A stretch of DNA of 64,000 nucleotides from Simplicispira sedimenti (GCF_022760965.1 NZ_JAKVIJ010000001.1:62001-126000), one strand, 5' to 3'. Shown: positions 41,196 through 49,343, numbered from the stretch's first letter. The notes: generated by a model not told the origin, from the sequence alone. Numbers and translations are program-made.

Positions 41196-41734
41196 TGCAA
41201 CGCCGCCTTTTCATTGCCGCCACGGCCAGCACCCCCCTGTGGCTGAGTGCCTGTGCCAGCCAGTCGCTGGAGGGCTATGCCCAGGAGCGCCCGGTGCTGG
41301 ACCTGGCGCGCTACTTCAACGGCGTGGTGGATGCACACGGCATCTTCCAGGACCGCAGCGGCCAGATCGTGCGCCGCTTCACGGTGGTGATGGACTGCCG
41401 CTGGGAGGGCGACCAGGGCGTGCTGGACGAGGCCTTCACCTATTCCGACGGAAGCACCCAGCGCCGCGTGTGGCGGCTCACGCGCCACGCCGACGGGCGC
41501 TACACCGGCCGCGCCGACGATGTGGTGGGCACCGCCGAGGGGCGCACCGTGGGCAACGCCTTCCGCTGGCAGTACACGCTGGCGCTGCCGGTGGACGGGC
41601 GCGTGATCGAGGTGCAGTTCGACGACTGGATGTACCTGATCGACGAGCGCGTGATGCTCAACCGCGCCACCATGCGCAAGTTCGGCGTCACGCTGGGCGA
41701 AGTCACCCTGTCGTTCACCCGGCGCAGCCCATGA
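41195..41734 (+). CDS. DUF3833 family lipoprotein
   Basis: This 179-residue envelope lipoprotein has signal and lipobox LSAC (MQRRLFIAATASTPLWLSAC). It has the DUF3833 body: PVLDLARYFNGVVDAHGIFQ, DEAFTYSDGSTQRRVWRLTR, VVGTAEGRTVGNAFRWQYTL and DDWMYLIDERVMLNRATMRK. Function unknown. It is a consistent member of the flavoprotein-DUF1365-CFA operon type. Both its ends overlap neighbours by one to four bases, which indicates coupled translation. Confidence 0.9.
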   Translation: MQRRLFIAATASTPLWLSACASQSLEGYAQERPVLDLARYFNGVVDAHGIFQDRSGQIVRRFTVVMDCRWEGDQGVLDEAFTYSDGSTQRRVWRLTRHADGRYTGRADDVVGTAEGRTVGNAFRWQYTLALPVDGRVIEVQFDDWMYLIDERVMLNRATMRKFGVTLGEVTLSFTRRSP

Positions 41735-42519
41735 CCCTGGCCCTGAACCCGCCCCTGCGCCACTGGCAGGGCCGCCGCGTGTGGATCGTGGGGGCCTCCA
41801 GCGGCATTGGCCGCGCCACGGCCTCCCTGCTGCATGCGCGCGGGGCGCAGGTGATCGTGTCGGCACGCAACGCCCAGGCACTGCAGGCCTTTGTGGCCGC
41901 CCACCCCGGCAGCCAGGCGTTGCCCTGCGACGCTACCGACCCTGCCCAGGTGCAGCGCTGCGCGGCCCAGGTGCTGGCCGCTGGCACGCCCACCCTGGTG
42001 TGCTACTGCGCGGGCACCTACCAGCCGCTGCGCGCCAACGCCTGGAACCTGGGCGTGATGCAACAGCACCTGGCCGTGAACTACACCGGCGCCCTGCACC
42101 TGCTGGACGCTGTGCTGCCTGCGCTGCGCACCGCGGCAGCGCAGGGCCAGGCAGCACACATCAGCCTGGTGGGCAGCGTGGCGGGTTTTCGCGGCCTGCC
42201 GCAGGGCCTGGCCTACGGGCCGACCAAGGCGGCGCTGATCCACCTGGCCGAGGTGCTGTACCTCGACCTGCGCCCCCTGGGGCTGGGGGTGAGCATCGTG
42301 AACCCAGGCTTTGTCGAAACACCGCTGACCGCGGGCAACGACTTTCGCATGCCCGCCCTGCTGGAGCCCGAAGCTGCAGCCGCCGCCGTACTGCAGGGCT
42401 GGGAGCGGGGGCGCTTTCACATCCACTTTCCGCGCCGCTTCACCAACGTACTGCTGGGCCTGCGCCTGCTGCCCTACCGGGCGTACTTTGCGGCGGTGCG
42501 CCGTTTCACAGGCCTGTGA
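41731..42519 (+). CDS. Short-chain dehydrogenase/reductase
   Basis: This 262-residue SDR enzyme has the cofactor motif VGASSGIGRA near the N-terminus, an N-A-G-like CYCAGTYQPL, catalytic Ser in ISLVGSVAGFRG, and Tyr-Lys in YGPTKAALIHL. NAD(P)-dependent oxidation or reduction of a hydroxy/keto group is expected. The substrate is probably a lipid given the operon, but sequence does not show which. ATGA overlap with the DUF3833 gene, TGATG overlap with the next. Confidence 0.92.
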   Translation: MTLALNPPLRHWQGRRVWIVGASSGIGRATASLLHARGAQVIVSARNAQALQAFVAAHPGSQALPCDATDPAQVQRCAAQVLAAGTPTLVCYCAGTYQPLRANAWNLGVMQQHLAVNYTGALHLLDAVLPALRTAAAQGQAAHISLVGSVAGFRGLPQGLAYGPTKAALIHLAEVLYLDLRPLGLGVSIVNPGFVETPLTAGNDFRMPALLEPEAAAAAVLQGWERGRFHIHFPRRFTNVLLGLRLLPYRAYFAAVRRFTGL

Positions 42520-42971
42520 TGACTTCTTCCAGCCCCACACCCACCTCCGAAGCCATCACCCGCGTGGTGGATTTCTTCGAGCACCTGCAGCCCGCCGATC
42601 TGGCGCAACTGGGCCAGTTTTACGCCAGCAATGCCCGCTTCAAGGACCCGTTCAACGAGGTGCAGGGCCTGGCCGCGATCGAGGGCATCTTCCGCCACAT
42701 GTTTGCGGCACTGGAGCACCCGCGCTTCGTCATCACGGGCCGCGTGGAGCAGGGGGCCCAGTGCTTTCTGACCTGGGAGTTCCGCTTCGCCTTCCGGTCC
42801 TACGCCCAGGGCGTGGAACAGACCATCCACGGCGCCACGCACCTGGTGCTCGACGACGCGCAACGCATCACGCTGCACCGCGACTACTGGGACGCGGCCG
42901 AGGAGCTGTACGAAAAGCTGCCGGGCCTGCGCGTGCTGATGCGCTGGCTGAAAAAGCGTGCCAGCCAGTGA
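42519..42971 (+). CDS. NTF2-fold (SnoaL-like) protein
   Basis: This 150-residue cytoplasmic protein is of the nuclear-transport-factor-2 fold. It has helix EAITRVVDFFEHLQPADLAQ, then YASNARFKDPFNEVQGLAAI and the beta sheet with FLTWEFRFAFRSYAQG, ending HRDYWDAAEELYEKLP. Members in this operon type are uncharacterised. The fold can be enzymatic or a binding pocket for a hydrophobic ligand. It starts in overlap with the SDR stop codon. Confidence 0.85.
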   Translation: MTSSSPTPTSEAITRVVDFFEHLQPADLAQLGQFYASNARFKDPFNEVQGLAAIEGIFRHMFAALEHPRFVITGRVEQGAQCFLTWEFRFAFRSYAQGVEQTIHGATHLVLDDAQRITLHRDYWDAAEELYEKLPGLRVLMRWLKKRASQ

Positions 42972-43013
42972 CGCGTCCCCTTTCGTTTCTTGTTCATCCA
43001 GGAGTGTGAAGCC

Positions 43014-43769
43014 ATGTTCTTGCTGCCAACGCGTCTTTTTCTGTGCACCGCCGCGCTGCTGGGCGCCGGTGCCGCCCTGGCCCAGCCCGCCACCGAATCC
43101 GCCTGGGGCGTGGGGCTGGGCGTCAACCTCAAGCAAAAGGCCTATGCCGGCATGGGCACCCGCACCACGGTGATTCCCTTGCTGAGCTACGAAAACCGCT
43201 GGGTCCGGGTGGCCGGGCCGGTGCTGGACCTCAAGCTCCCAGCGCACGGCCCGCTGATGATGGCCTTGCGCGCACGCTACGCCTTTGAGGACGGCTATGA
43301 GCCCGACGATGCGCCCGTACTCAACGGTATGGCCGAGCGCAAGTCGGGGGTGTGGCTGGGCGCCCATGTGCTGTGGCGCGGCAGCCTGGCCGACCTGGGT
43401 GCCGAATGGCTGGCCGACGCCTCGGGCCACATCAAGGGCCAGCGCTTGCGCCTGTCCGCCGAACGGACCTGGCGCATGGGTTCGGTGGGCATGACACCGC
43501 GCCTGGCCGTGCAGTGGAACGACCGCAAGACCATGGATTACTACTACGGTGTGCGCGCCAGCGAGGCCCTGCCCGGCAGGCCCGCCTACCGCGCGGGCGC
43601 GGCCACCCATGTCGAACTGGGGCTGCGCAGCACCTACACCTGGGCGCCGCAGCACAGCGTCTATCTGGACCTGAGCGCCACCCGGCTGGGCAGCGGCGCG
43701 CGCCACAGCCCGCTGGTGGACAGCAGCACCGAGTCGGCGCTGCGCCTGGGGTACCTGTACCGGTTCTAA
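43014..43769 (+). CDS. MipA/OmpV-family outer-membrane protein
   Basis: This 251-residue outer-membrane beta-barrel has a signal peptide (cleavage near LAQPA), WGVGLGVNLKQKAYAGMGTR, repeated amphipathic strands and a terminal Phe (RLGYLYRF), as in the MipA/OmpV family. MipA of E. coli is a scaffold for murein synthesis and turnover, but most relatives have no assigned role. ATG 43014 is preceded by CAGGAG. It is the last gene in the lipid operon and ends ten bases from the convergent GST gene. Confidence 0.88.
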   Translation: MFLLPTRLFLCTAALLGAGAALAQPATESAWGVGLGVNLKQKAYAGMGTRTTVIPLLSYENRWVRVAGPVLDLKLPAHGPLMMALRARYAFEDGYEPDDAPVLNGMAERKSGVWLGAHVLWRGSLADLGAEWLADASGHIKGQRLRLSAERTWRMGSVGMTPRLAVQWNDRKTMDYYYGVRASEALPGRPAYRAGAATHVELGLRSTYTWAPQHSVYLDLSATRLGSGARHSPLVDSSTESALRLGYLYRF

Positions 43770-43779
43770 GTCCGGCGGG

Positions 43780-44394
43780 TCAGGCGGGCTTGGTGTCGGC
43801 AAAGCTGGCGCGCTGCGCGAGCTTGTCCATGAGCTTGGCCAGGTTGGGGTATTCGGCGCGCCAGCCGATCTCCGGGAAGCGGAACTCCAGCCAGCCCAGC
43901 GCACAACCCACGGCAATGTCGGACAGGCTCAGGTGGATGCCGCTGCAAAAGGGCTTGTCGCCCAGGCCCTGCGCCATGGCCTTGAGGCTGGCGTGCACCT
44001 TGTCCATCTGCCGGTCGATCCAGGCCTGGCTGCGCTCGCTGGGCTTGCGGCCTTCAAAGGTGTTTTCCAGGCGCACCAGGATGGCGGCGTCGAGCAGGCC
44101 GTCGGCCAGCGCTTCCCAGGTCTTGACCTCGGCGCGCTCGCGGCCGGTGGATGGAATCAGCTTGCCCACGGGGGAAAGGGTGTCGAGGTATTCCACGATC
44201 ACGCGCGAGTCGAACACGGCTTCGCCCCCTTCCATGACCAGGCAGGGCACCTTGCCCAGCGGGTTGGAGGCGGCGATCCGGGTGTCGGCAGACCAGACGT
44301 TGTCCAGCAGGAACTGGTAGTCGAGCTTCTTTTCCGCCATCACGATGCGCACTTTGCGCACATAGGGGCTGGTGGTGGATCCGATCAGTTTCAT
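43780..44394 (-). CDS. Glutathione S-transferase family protein
   Basis: This 204-residue GST has the N-terminal thioredoxin-like domain (MKLIGSTTSPYVRKVRIVMA, NPLGKVPCLV, then DSRVIVEYLD) and the all-helical C-terminal domain (KPFCSGIHLSLSDIAVGCAL). The Ser-Pro-Tyr start of the first helix supplies the usual glutathione-contacting residue. The substrate is unknown. ATG 44394 is chosen because the fold begins there, and the frame is open upstream without homology. It is divergent from purB. Confidence 0.92.
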   Translation of the reverse strand: MKLIGSTTSPYVRKVRIVMAEKKLDYQFLLDNVWSADTRIAASNPLGKVPCLVMEGGEAVFDSRVIVEYLDTLSPVGKLIPSTGRERAEVKTWEALADGLLDAAILVRLENTFEGRKPSERSQAWIDRQMDKVHASLKAMAQGLGDKPFCSGIHLSLSDIAVGCALGWLEFRFPEIGWRAEYPNLAKLMDKLAQRASFADTKPA

Positions 44395-44521
44395 GGTTCT
44401 GCTTCCCCAAGGGGCGTCGAGGCGTCGGGGGGACGCCGGGCCGCTGATTCTATCGACAGCCGCCCACGCCCGCCTGACGCCCAAAGCACCCAATGATGCG
44501 CCCCGCCTACAATGTCACGCC

Positions 44522-45901
44522 ATGAGCCAGACCACCATCACCGCCCTTTCTCCGTTGGACGGCCGCTACGCCGCCAAGCTTGCCCCGCTGCGCCCCATCA
44601 TGAGCGAGCACGGCTACATGCACCGCCGCGTTCAGGTCGAAATCGCTTGGTTCATTGCGCTGTCGGACGCCGGTTTTGCTGAATTCAAGCCCCTTTCCAC
44701 CGGAGCACGTGCTTACTTGCTGAGTCTGGTCAAGAATTTTTCCGAGCAGGATTCGGCCGCCATCAAGGACATCGAAAAAACCACCAACCACGACGTCAAG
44801 GCGGTGGAGTACTGGATCAAGTCCAAGTTCGAGGCCCGCCCCGAGCTGGAAAAGGCCGCCGAGTTCGTGCACTTTGCCTGCACCAGCGAAGACATCAACA
44901 ACACCAGCCACGCGCTGCAACTGCGTGCCGGGCGCGACCAGGTGCTGCTGCCCGCGCTGGAGCGCATCGTGCAGCGCCTGCGCGAGATGGCGCACCAGTA
45001 CGCCGACGTGCCCATGCTCAGCCGCACGCACGGCCAGACCGCCAGCCCCACCACCGTGGGCAAGGAGCTGGCCAACGTGGTGGTGCGCCTGAGCGCCGCC
45101 TGCACCGCCATCGCCGAGGTCAAGATCCTGGGCAAGATGAACGGCGCCGTGGGCAACTACAACGCCCACCTGTCGGCCTGGCCCGACTTCGACTGGGAGG
45201 CCTTCAGCCGCAAGGTCGTGGAGACGCCCGAGCCGCTGGGCCTGGGCCTGACCTTCCAGCCCTACAGCATCCAGATCGAGCCGCACGACTACATGGCGCA
45301 GCTGTTCGACGCCACGGCGCGCGCCAACACCATCCTGGTGGACCTGTCGCGCGACATCTGGGGCTATGTGAGCCTGGGTTACTTCAAGCAAAAGCTCAAG
45401 GCGGGCGAGATCGGCTCCTCGACCATGCCGCACAAGGTCAACCCCATCGACTTTGAAAACGCCGAGGGCAACCTGGGCCTGGCCAACGCAGTCTTGCGCC
45501 ACCTGTCGGAAAAACTCCCCGTCAGCCGCTGGCAGCGCGACCTGACCGACAGCACCGTGCTGCGCAACATCGGCGTGGCCATGGGCTACAGCGTGCTGGC
45601 CTACAGCTCGCTGATGACCGGGCTGAACAAGCTCGAACTCAACGAGGAAGCCCTGGCCGCCGACCTGGACGCCGCCTGGGAAGTGCTGGCCGAGCCCATC
45701 CAGACCGTGATGCGCCGCTACGGCGTGCCCGGCGCCTACGAAAAGCTCAAGGAAGTGACGCGCGGCAAGAGCGTGACAGCCCAGGCGCTGCACGGCCTGA
45801 TCCAGGGGCTGGACATTCCCCAGGCCGACAAGGACCGCCTGCTCGCCATGACGCCCGCCAGTTACGTGGGCAAGGCGGCAGAGCTGGCTCGGCGCGTCTG
45901 A
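44522..45901 (+). CDS. purB: Adenylosuccinate lyase
   Basis: PurB carries out two steps of purine synthesis: SAICAR to AICAR plus fumarate, and adenylosuccinate to AMP plus fumarate. The 459-residue product shows the family blocks TALSPLDGRYAAKL at the start, HFACTSEDINNTSHAL, SRTHGQTASPTTVGKELAN, and the fumarase-superfamily signature GSSTMPHKVNPIDFENAEGN. Length is normal for the E. coli-like form. A family-1 repeat that forms a strong hairpin follows the stop codon. Confidence 0.97.
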   Translation: MSQTTITALSPLDGRYAAKLAPLRPIMSEHGYMHRRVQVEIAWFIALSDAGFAEFKPLSTGARAYLLSLVKNFSEQDSAAIKDIEKTTNHDVKAVEYWIKSKFEARPELEKAAEFVHFACTSEDINNTSHALQLRAGRDQVLLPALERIVQRLREMAHQYADVPMLSRTHGQTASPTTVGKELANVVVRLSAACTAIAEVKILGKMNGAVGNYNAHLSAWPDFDWEAFSRKVVETPEPLGLGLTFQPYSIQIEPHDYMAQLFDATARANTILVDLSRDIWGYVSLGYFKQKLKAGEIGSSTMPHKVNPIDFENAEGNLGLANAVLRHLSEKLPVSRWQRDLTDSTVLRNIGVAMGYSVLAYSSLMTGLNKLELNEEALAADLDAAWEVLAEPIQTVMRRYGVPGAYEKLKEVTRGKSVTAQALHGLIQGLDIPQADKDRLLAMTPASYVGKAAELARRV

Positions 45902-45912
45902 TTTTTGAATGA

Positions 45913-45964
45913 TTTTGGCCTCCAGCGCTTATCAAACAAGCGCTGGTAGCTACATTTTCTATAG
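45913..45964. terminator. Family-1 repeat hairpin after purB
   Basis: CCAGCGCTT (45922-45930) pairs perfectly with AAGCGCTGG (45938-45946) around a seven-base loop. TAGCTACATTTTCTATAGC follows on one side and GGCCAAAATC on the other (minus-strand reading). It is a family-1 repeat in minus orientation and a likely rho-independent terminator for purB. Confidence 0.65.
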
Positions 45965-45967
45965 CAC

Positions 45968-46528
45968 ATGGCCCTCAAATCCACCATCTTCAAGGCGAAC
46001 CTTGCGATCGCCGACATCGACCACGGCTACTACTCCGACCATGCGCTCACCCTGGCACGCCACCCCAGCGAGACCGACGAGCGCATGATGGTGCGGCTGG
46101 CGGCGCTGGCCCTGGCCGCGCACCAGCTCAACGACCTGTGCAACGGCGATGGCACCTTGGCCTTTGGTGCGGGCCTGTCGGACCCGGACGACCCGGACGC
46201 CTCGCTCACCGACTTCACGGGCCGCAAGCGCGTCTGGATCGAAGTCGGCCAGCCCGAGGACAAGCCCCTGGCCAAGGCCTGCAGCAAGGCCGACGCCGTG
46301 ATCGTCTATTGCTTCCACCATGCGGCCGAGGTGTGGTGGAAAGGCATTGAAACCAAGCTCTCGCGCCTGGACCGGTTGCAGGTCTGGCGCATTCCCGCCG
46401 AGTCCGCGCAGGCCCTGGCACAGCTCGCCGAGCGCAGCATGCAGTTGCAGGCCACGGTGCAGGAAGGCGCACTCACGCTCAGCAGCACCCTGGGCAGCGT
46501 GCACCTGGAGCCGGTGCGCTGGAAGTAA
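45968..46528 (+). CDS. YaeQ family protein
   Basis: This 186-residue protein is of the YaeQ family, which has a PD-(D/E)XK nuclease-like fold. It starts MALKSTIFKANLAIADIDHG, with YYSDHALTLARHPSETDERM and DFTGRKRVWIEVGQPEDKPL. The E and Q of the IEVGQP strand match the fold's active-site strand. In enterobacteria YaeQ was linked to suppression of RfaH-deficient haemolysin expression, and its actual activity is unknown. It is 28 bp upstream of the TerC-type gene. Confidence 0.92.
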   Translation: MALKSTIFKANLAIADIDHGYYSDHALTLARHPSETDERMMVRLAALALAAHQLNDLCNGDGTLAFGAGLSDPDDPDASLTDFTGRKRVWIEVGQPEDKPLAKACSKADAVIVYCFHHAAEVWWKGIETKLSRLDRLQVWRIPAESAQALAQLAERSMQLQATVQEGALTLSSTLGSVHLEPVRWK

Positions 46529-46556
46529 ACCCTTCGGCCTTTTCACTGGAGATGGC

Positions 46557-47285
46557 ATGGAACAGTTTTTGACCCCCGAGTTCTGGGTCGCCGTCGGTCA
46601 GATCATCATGATCGACATTCTTCTGGGCGGCGACAACGCCGTCGTCATTGCCCTGGCCTGCCGCAAGCTGCCTGCGCACCAGCGCACCAAGGGCATTCTG
46701 TGGGGCACGGCGGGCGCCATCGCGCTGCGTGTGGTGCTGATCTTCTTTGCGCTCACGCTGCTGGCGATTCCGTTCCTCAAACTGGCAGGCGCAGCCTTGC
46801 TGGTATGGATCGGCGTCAAGCTGCTGGCGCCCGACCCGGAAGATGACCACGGCAACATCCAGGCCAGCGACAAGCTGCTGGCAGCCGTCAAGACCATCAT
46901 CGTGGCAGACCTGGTGATGAGCATCGACAACGTCATCGCCATCGCTGGCGCGGCCCAGGGCGCTTCGGACCACCACCAGATGCCCCTGGTCATCTTCGGC
47001 CTGCTGGTGAGCATTCCCATCATCGTGTGGGGCAGCCAGCTCGTCATCAAGCTGATGGACCGCTTCCCCATGATCATCACCCTGGGGGGCATGTTGCTGG
47101 GCTGGATCGCGGGCACCATGGTCTTGTCCGACCCCGCCCTGGTCAGCCCCGACACGCTGGCCTGGATGCCCAAGATCGCCCCCGTGGGCGATGCCCTGAA
47201 GTACGGTGCAGGCGTGGCCGGTGCCCTGCTGGTGCTGGCACTGGGCAAGTGGATGCTGGCGCGCCAGCAAAGCGCTGCCGCCTGA
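46557..47285 (+). CDS. TerC family integral membrane protein (YjbE-like)
   Basis: This 242-residue membrane protein has seven helices. The two conserved acidic motifs of the family are IMIDILLGGDNAVVIALACR and IIVADLVMSIDNVIAIAGAA. TerC relatives are implicated in metal ion efflux (manganese or calcium) and tellurite resistance. The precise ion is unknown. Only 28 bp separates it from yaeQ, too short for a manganese riboswitch. A family-2 repeat follows its stop codon. Confidence 0.92.
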   Translation: MEQFLTPEFWVAVGQIIMIDILLGGDNAVVIALACRKLPAHQRTKGILWGTAGAIALRVVLIFFALTLLAIPFLKLAGAALLVWIGVKLLAPDPEDDHGNIQASDKLLAAVKTIIVADLVMSIDNVIAIAGAAQGASDHHQMPLVIFGLLVSIPIIVWGSQLVIKLMDRFPMIITLGGMLLGWIAGTMVLSDPALVSPDTLAWMPKIAPVGDALKYGAGVAGALLVLALGKWMLARQQSAAA

Positions 47286-47288
47286 AGA

Positions 47289-47440
47289 GCCCCCCTGTGG
47301 CCCTGCGGGCCTTCCCCCCGCTCTCGCATTGCTGCGCAATGCGGGCAGGGGGACGCTCCCGGCGCGGCGGGGCGGCCCTTGCGCGGGAGCCCTGGCCTGG
47401 GCAGCGCCGGTTTCCTGCGTCACGGGTGGCGGCGCGAGCC
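47289..47440 (+). repeat. Family-2 dispersed 3'-end repeat, copy downstream of the terC-type gene
   Basis: Starting four bases after the stop codon it reads AGCCCCCCTGTGG, GGGCCTTCCCCCCGCTCTCG, an ATTGCTGCGCAAT hairpin, GCAGGGGGACGCTCCCGGC, GCGGCGGGGCGGCCCTTGCG, GGGAGCCCTGGCCTGGG. It has the same block order as the copy after the carbon-nitrogen hydrolase and the same orientation as its gene. Confidence 0.78.
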
Positions 47441-47480
47441 GCCATGGATAACTGACATGGGTTTGCGTTATGCTGAATCT

Positions 47481-47834
47481 ATGAAACTCCTTGCCAAATG
47501 GCTGCTCAGCGCCTGCGCGCTGCTGTTTGTGGCCTACATCTACGGTGGCGTGCAGGTACAGAGCTTCCCGTCGGCCCTGCTCGCGGCCTTTGTCATCGGG
47601 CTGTTCAACGTGGTGCTGCGGCCCCTGCTGGTGCTGCTGACGCTGCCGGTCACCATCGTCACGCTGGGGCTGTTCCTGTTCGTCATCAATGCGCTCATGT
47701 TCTGGGCTGCTGCGAGCGTGCTCGACGGCTTCCACGTCACCGGCTTCGGCGCGGCCCTGCTGGGCTCGCTGATCTATTCGGTGCTGGGGCTGGTCATCGA
47801 GTCAGCGCTCGGCGGCCTGTTCTCGAAGCAGTGA
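47481..47834 (+). CDS. Small four-helix membrane protein, phage-holin-IV/YvlD family
   Basis: This 117-residue inner-membrane protein has four hydrophobic segments and the family pattern FPSALLAAFVIGLFNVVLRP, LLTLPVTIVTLGLFLFVINA and FWAAASVLDGFHVTGFGAAL. The family is annotated as phage holin family IV or YvlD, although most members are chromosomal and not phage-linked. ATG 47481 is used, and ATG 47457 in frame is possible. The last 33 bases overlap the end of the convergent M48 protease gene. Confidence 0.88.
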   Translation: MKLLAKWLLSACALLFVAYIYGGVQVQSFPSALLAAFVIGLFNVVLRPLLVLLTLPVTIVTLGLFLFVINALMFWAAASVLDGFHVTGFGAALLGSLIYSVLGLVIESALGGLFSKQ

Positions 47835-49343
47835 CTCCACGGCACGCAGCCGCGTGTCGATGATGGAGGCCTCCACATGGTCGGCGGCCGTGGTGCTGCG
47901 GCGCGCCAGGTCTTGCCCGGCCTTGAAACGGTCCACCGCCGCAGCGTAGTCGTAGCGGGCGGCATGGGCTTCGGCTTCGGCGCGCACGGCACGCAGTGGC
48001 ACACCTTGGGCCTGCCATAGTTGGGCCAGCTGCAGCCAGGCACCGGCATCGCGCGGGTGCAAGGCCAGCCAGGTCTGCAGGGACTCGGTCTGGGCCGCCA
48101 GGGCCGCTGCATCGGGCTGCGGCGCCTTGGTGGCCACCTGCAGCAGGGCCTGACCCCGCAGCAGCAGTTCGGGCCGGGTGCGCGGATGGGGCGGCAGGTG
48201 GCGCAGGGCGGCACTGGCGTCGCCACCCGCCAGTTCCACCTCCGCAGCCAGCAGCCCGACCTGACGCTGCGCCACGGCATCGCCTTGCACGGTTTGCTGC
48301 AGGCGGGGAAGCAGCTTGCGCGCCAGCGCTACATCGCGCAGATGGCTGGCTGCCAACGCCGCTGCATACAAGGCCGCTGCCCTGCGGGGTGCAGGCAATT
48401 CGGCAAAGCTGCTGCCCTGGGGCTCGGCCATCCATTGGCGCAGCACGTCGGTGCCGGGGCGCGATTGCACGCGCGCACGCGCTGCCATCAGCGCATGCTC
48501 CAGCGTGGGCTGCGCCTGTGCACCCCCGGCGGGCAGGCGCGCCTGCATGTCGGCCTGGCGCTGCGTGGTCAGCGGGTGGCTGCGCAGGTAGGGCCAGGAG
48601 CCGTTGTCGTTGAGCCGGTTGGCCTGCTGGAGTTTGTCGAACATGGCGACAAAACCCTGGGGCGCAAAGCCTGCGCTGTCCATCAGACCAAAGCCCACGC
48701 GGTCGGCTTCGCGCTCCATGTCGCGCGAAAAGTTGAGCTGGTTTTGCACCGCCAGCGCCTGCCCGCCCACCGCCAGGGCCTGCGCAGCTTCGGGGTTCTT
48801 GCTCGCCGCCAGCACCGCCAGAATCATGCTGCCCAGCAACAGCGGCGCCTGCTTGCCTTGCTGCGCCACCAGGCGGGCAATGTGGCGCTGCGTGACGTGG
48901 CTGAGTTCGTGCGCCAGCACCGAGGCCAGCTCGTCACGGCTGGCAGTCACGCCAATCAGGCCCAGGTGCACGCCCAGGTAGCCCCCCGGCAGAGCAAAGG
49001 CATTGACGCTGCGGTCTCGGCCCAGCAGCACCTCCCAGGCAAAGCGCTCGTCCAGCTCGGGCGACACCTCACCCTGCGCCCGCGCCGCCGCCAACAAAGC
49101 CTGCCACTGGGTCTGCACGTACTCCACGAGCACCGGGTCGTCCAGGTAGTCAGGGTCGCGGTAGAGCTGGCGGGCAATGCCATCGCCCAGCCGCCGTTCG
49201 GCACTGGTGGTCAGTTCAGCACCGTCGCCCAGGGTGGGGAGTCGGTTTTGCGCCTGTGCCGATACGGGCGCAAGCAGCCCCATCGCTATAAAACCAATAG
49301 CTGCCAGCGCTTGCACACATTGCCCCAGATGCCATTTTTGCAT
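47802..49343 (-). CDS. M48-family periplasmic metalloprotease with TPR region (BepA-like)
   Basis: This 513-residue exported zinc protease resembles BepA/YfgC, which helps assemble outer-membrane LptD and degrades misfolded barrels. The signal peptide is MQKWHLGQCVQALAAIGFIA and onward. The HExxH motif is HELSH at 145-149, with the third ligand in SRDMEREADRVGFGLM. The C-terminal half (residues 270-513) consists of Ala-rich helical pairs of TPR type. ATG 49343 is used, and the frame is open 22 codons upstream. The signal-peptide codons match a family-1 repeat on the opposite strand. It is divergent from moaC. Confidence 0.92.
   Translation of the reverse strand: MQKWHLGQCVQALAAIGFIAMGLLAPVSAQAQNRLPTLGDGAELTTSAERRLGDGIARQLYRDPDYLDDPVLVEYVQTQWQALLAAARAQGEVSPELDERFAWEVLLGRDRSVNAFALPGGYLGVHLGLIGVTASRDELASVLAHELSHVTQRHIARLVAQQGKQAPLLLGSMILAVLAASKNPEAAQALAVGGQALAVQNQLNFSRDMEREADRVGFGLMDSAGFAPQGFVAMFDKLQQANRLNDNGSWPYLRSHPLTTQRQADMQARLPAGGAQAQPTLEHALMAARARVQSRPGTDVLRQWMAEPQGSSFAELPAPRRAAALYAAALAASHLRDVALARKLLPRLQQTVQGDAVAQRQVGLLAAEVELAGGDASAALRHLPPHPRTRPELLLRGQALLQVATKAPQPDAAALAAQTESLQTWLALHPRDAGAWLQLAQLWQAQGVPLRAVRAEAEAHAARYDYAAAVDRFKAGQDLARRSTTAADHVEASIIDTRLRAVESLLREQAAER

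Noticed and set aside
46529..46556. yybP-ykoY (manganese) riboswitch before the TerC-type gene
   Set aside because: Only 28 bp separate it from yaeQ, far too short for that riboswitch.
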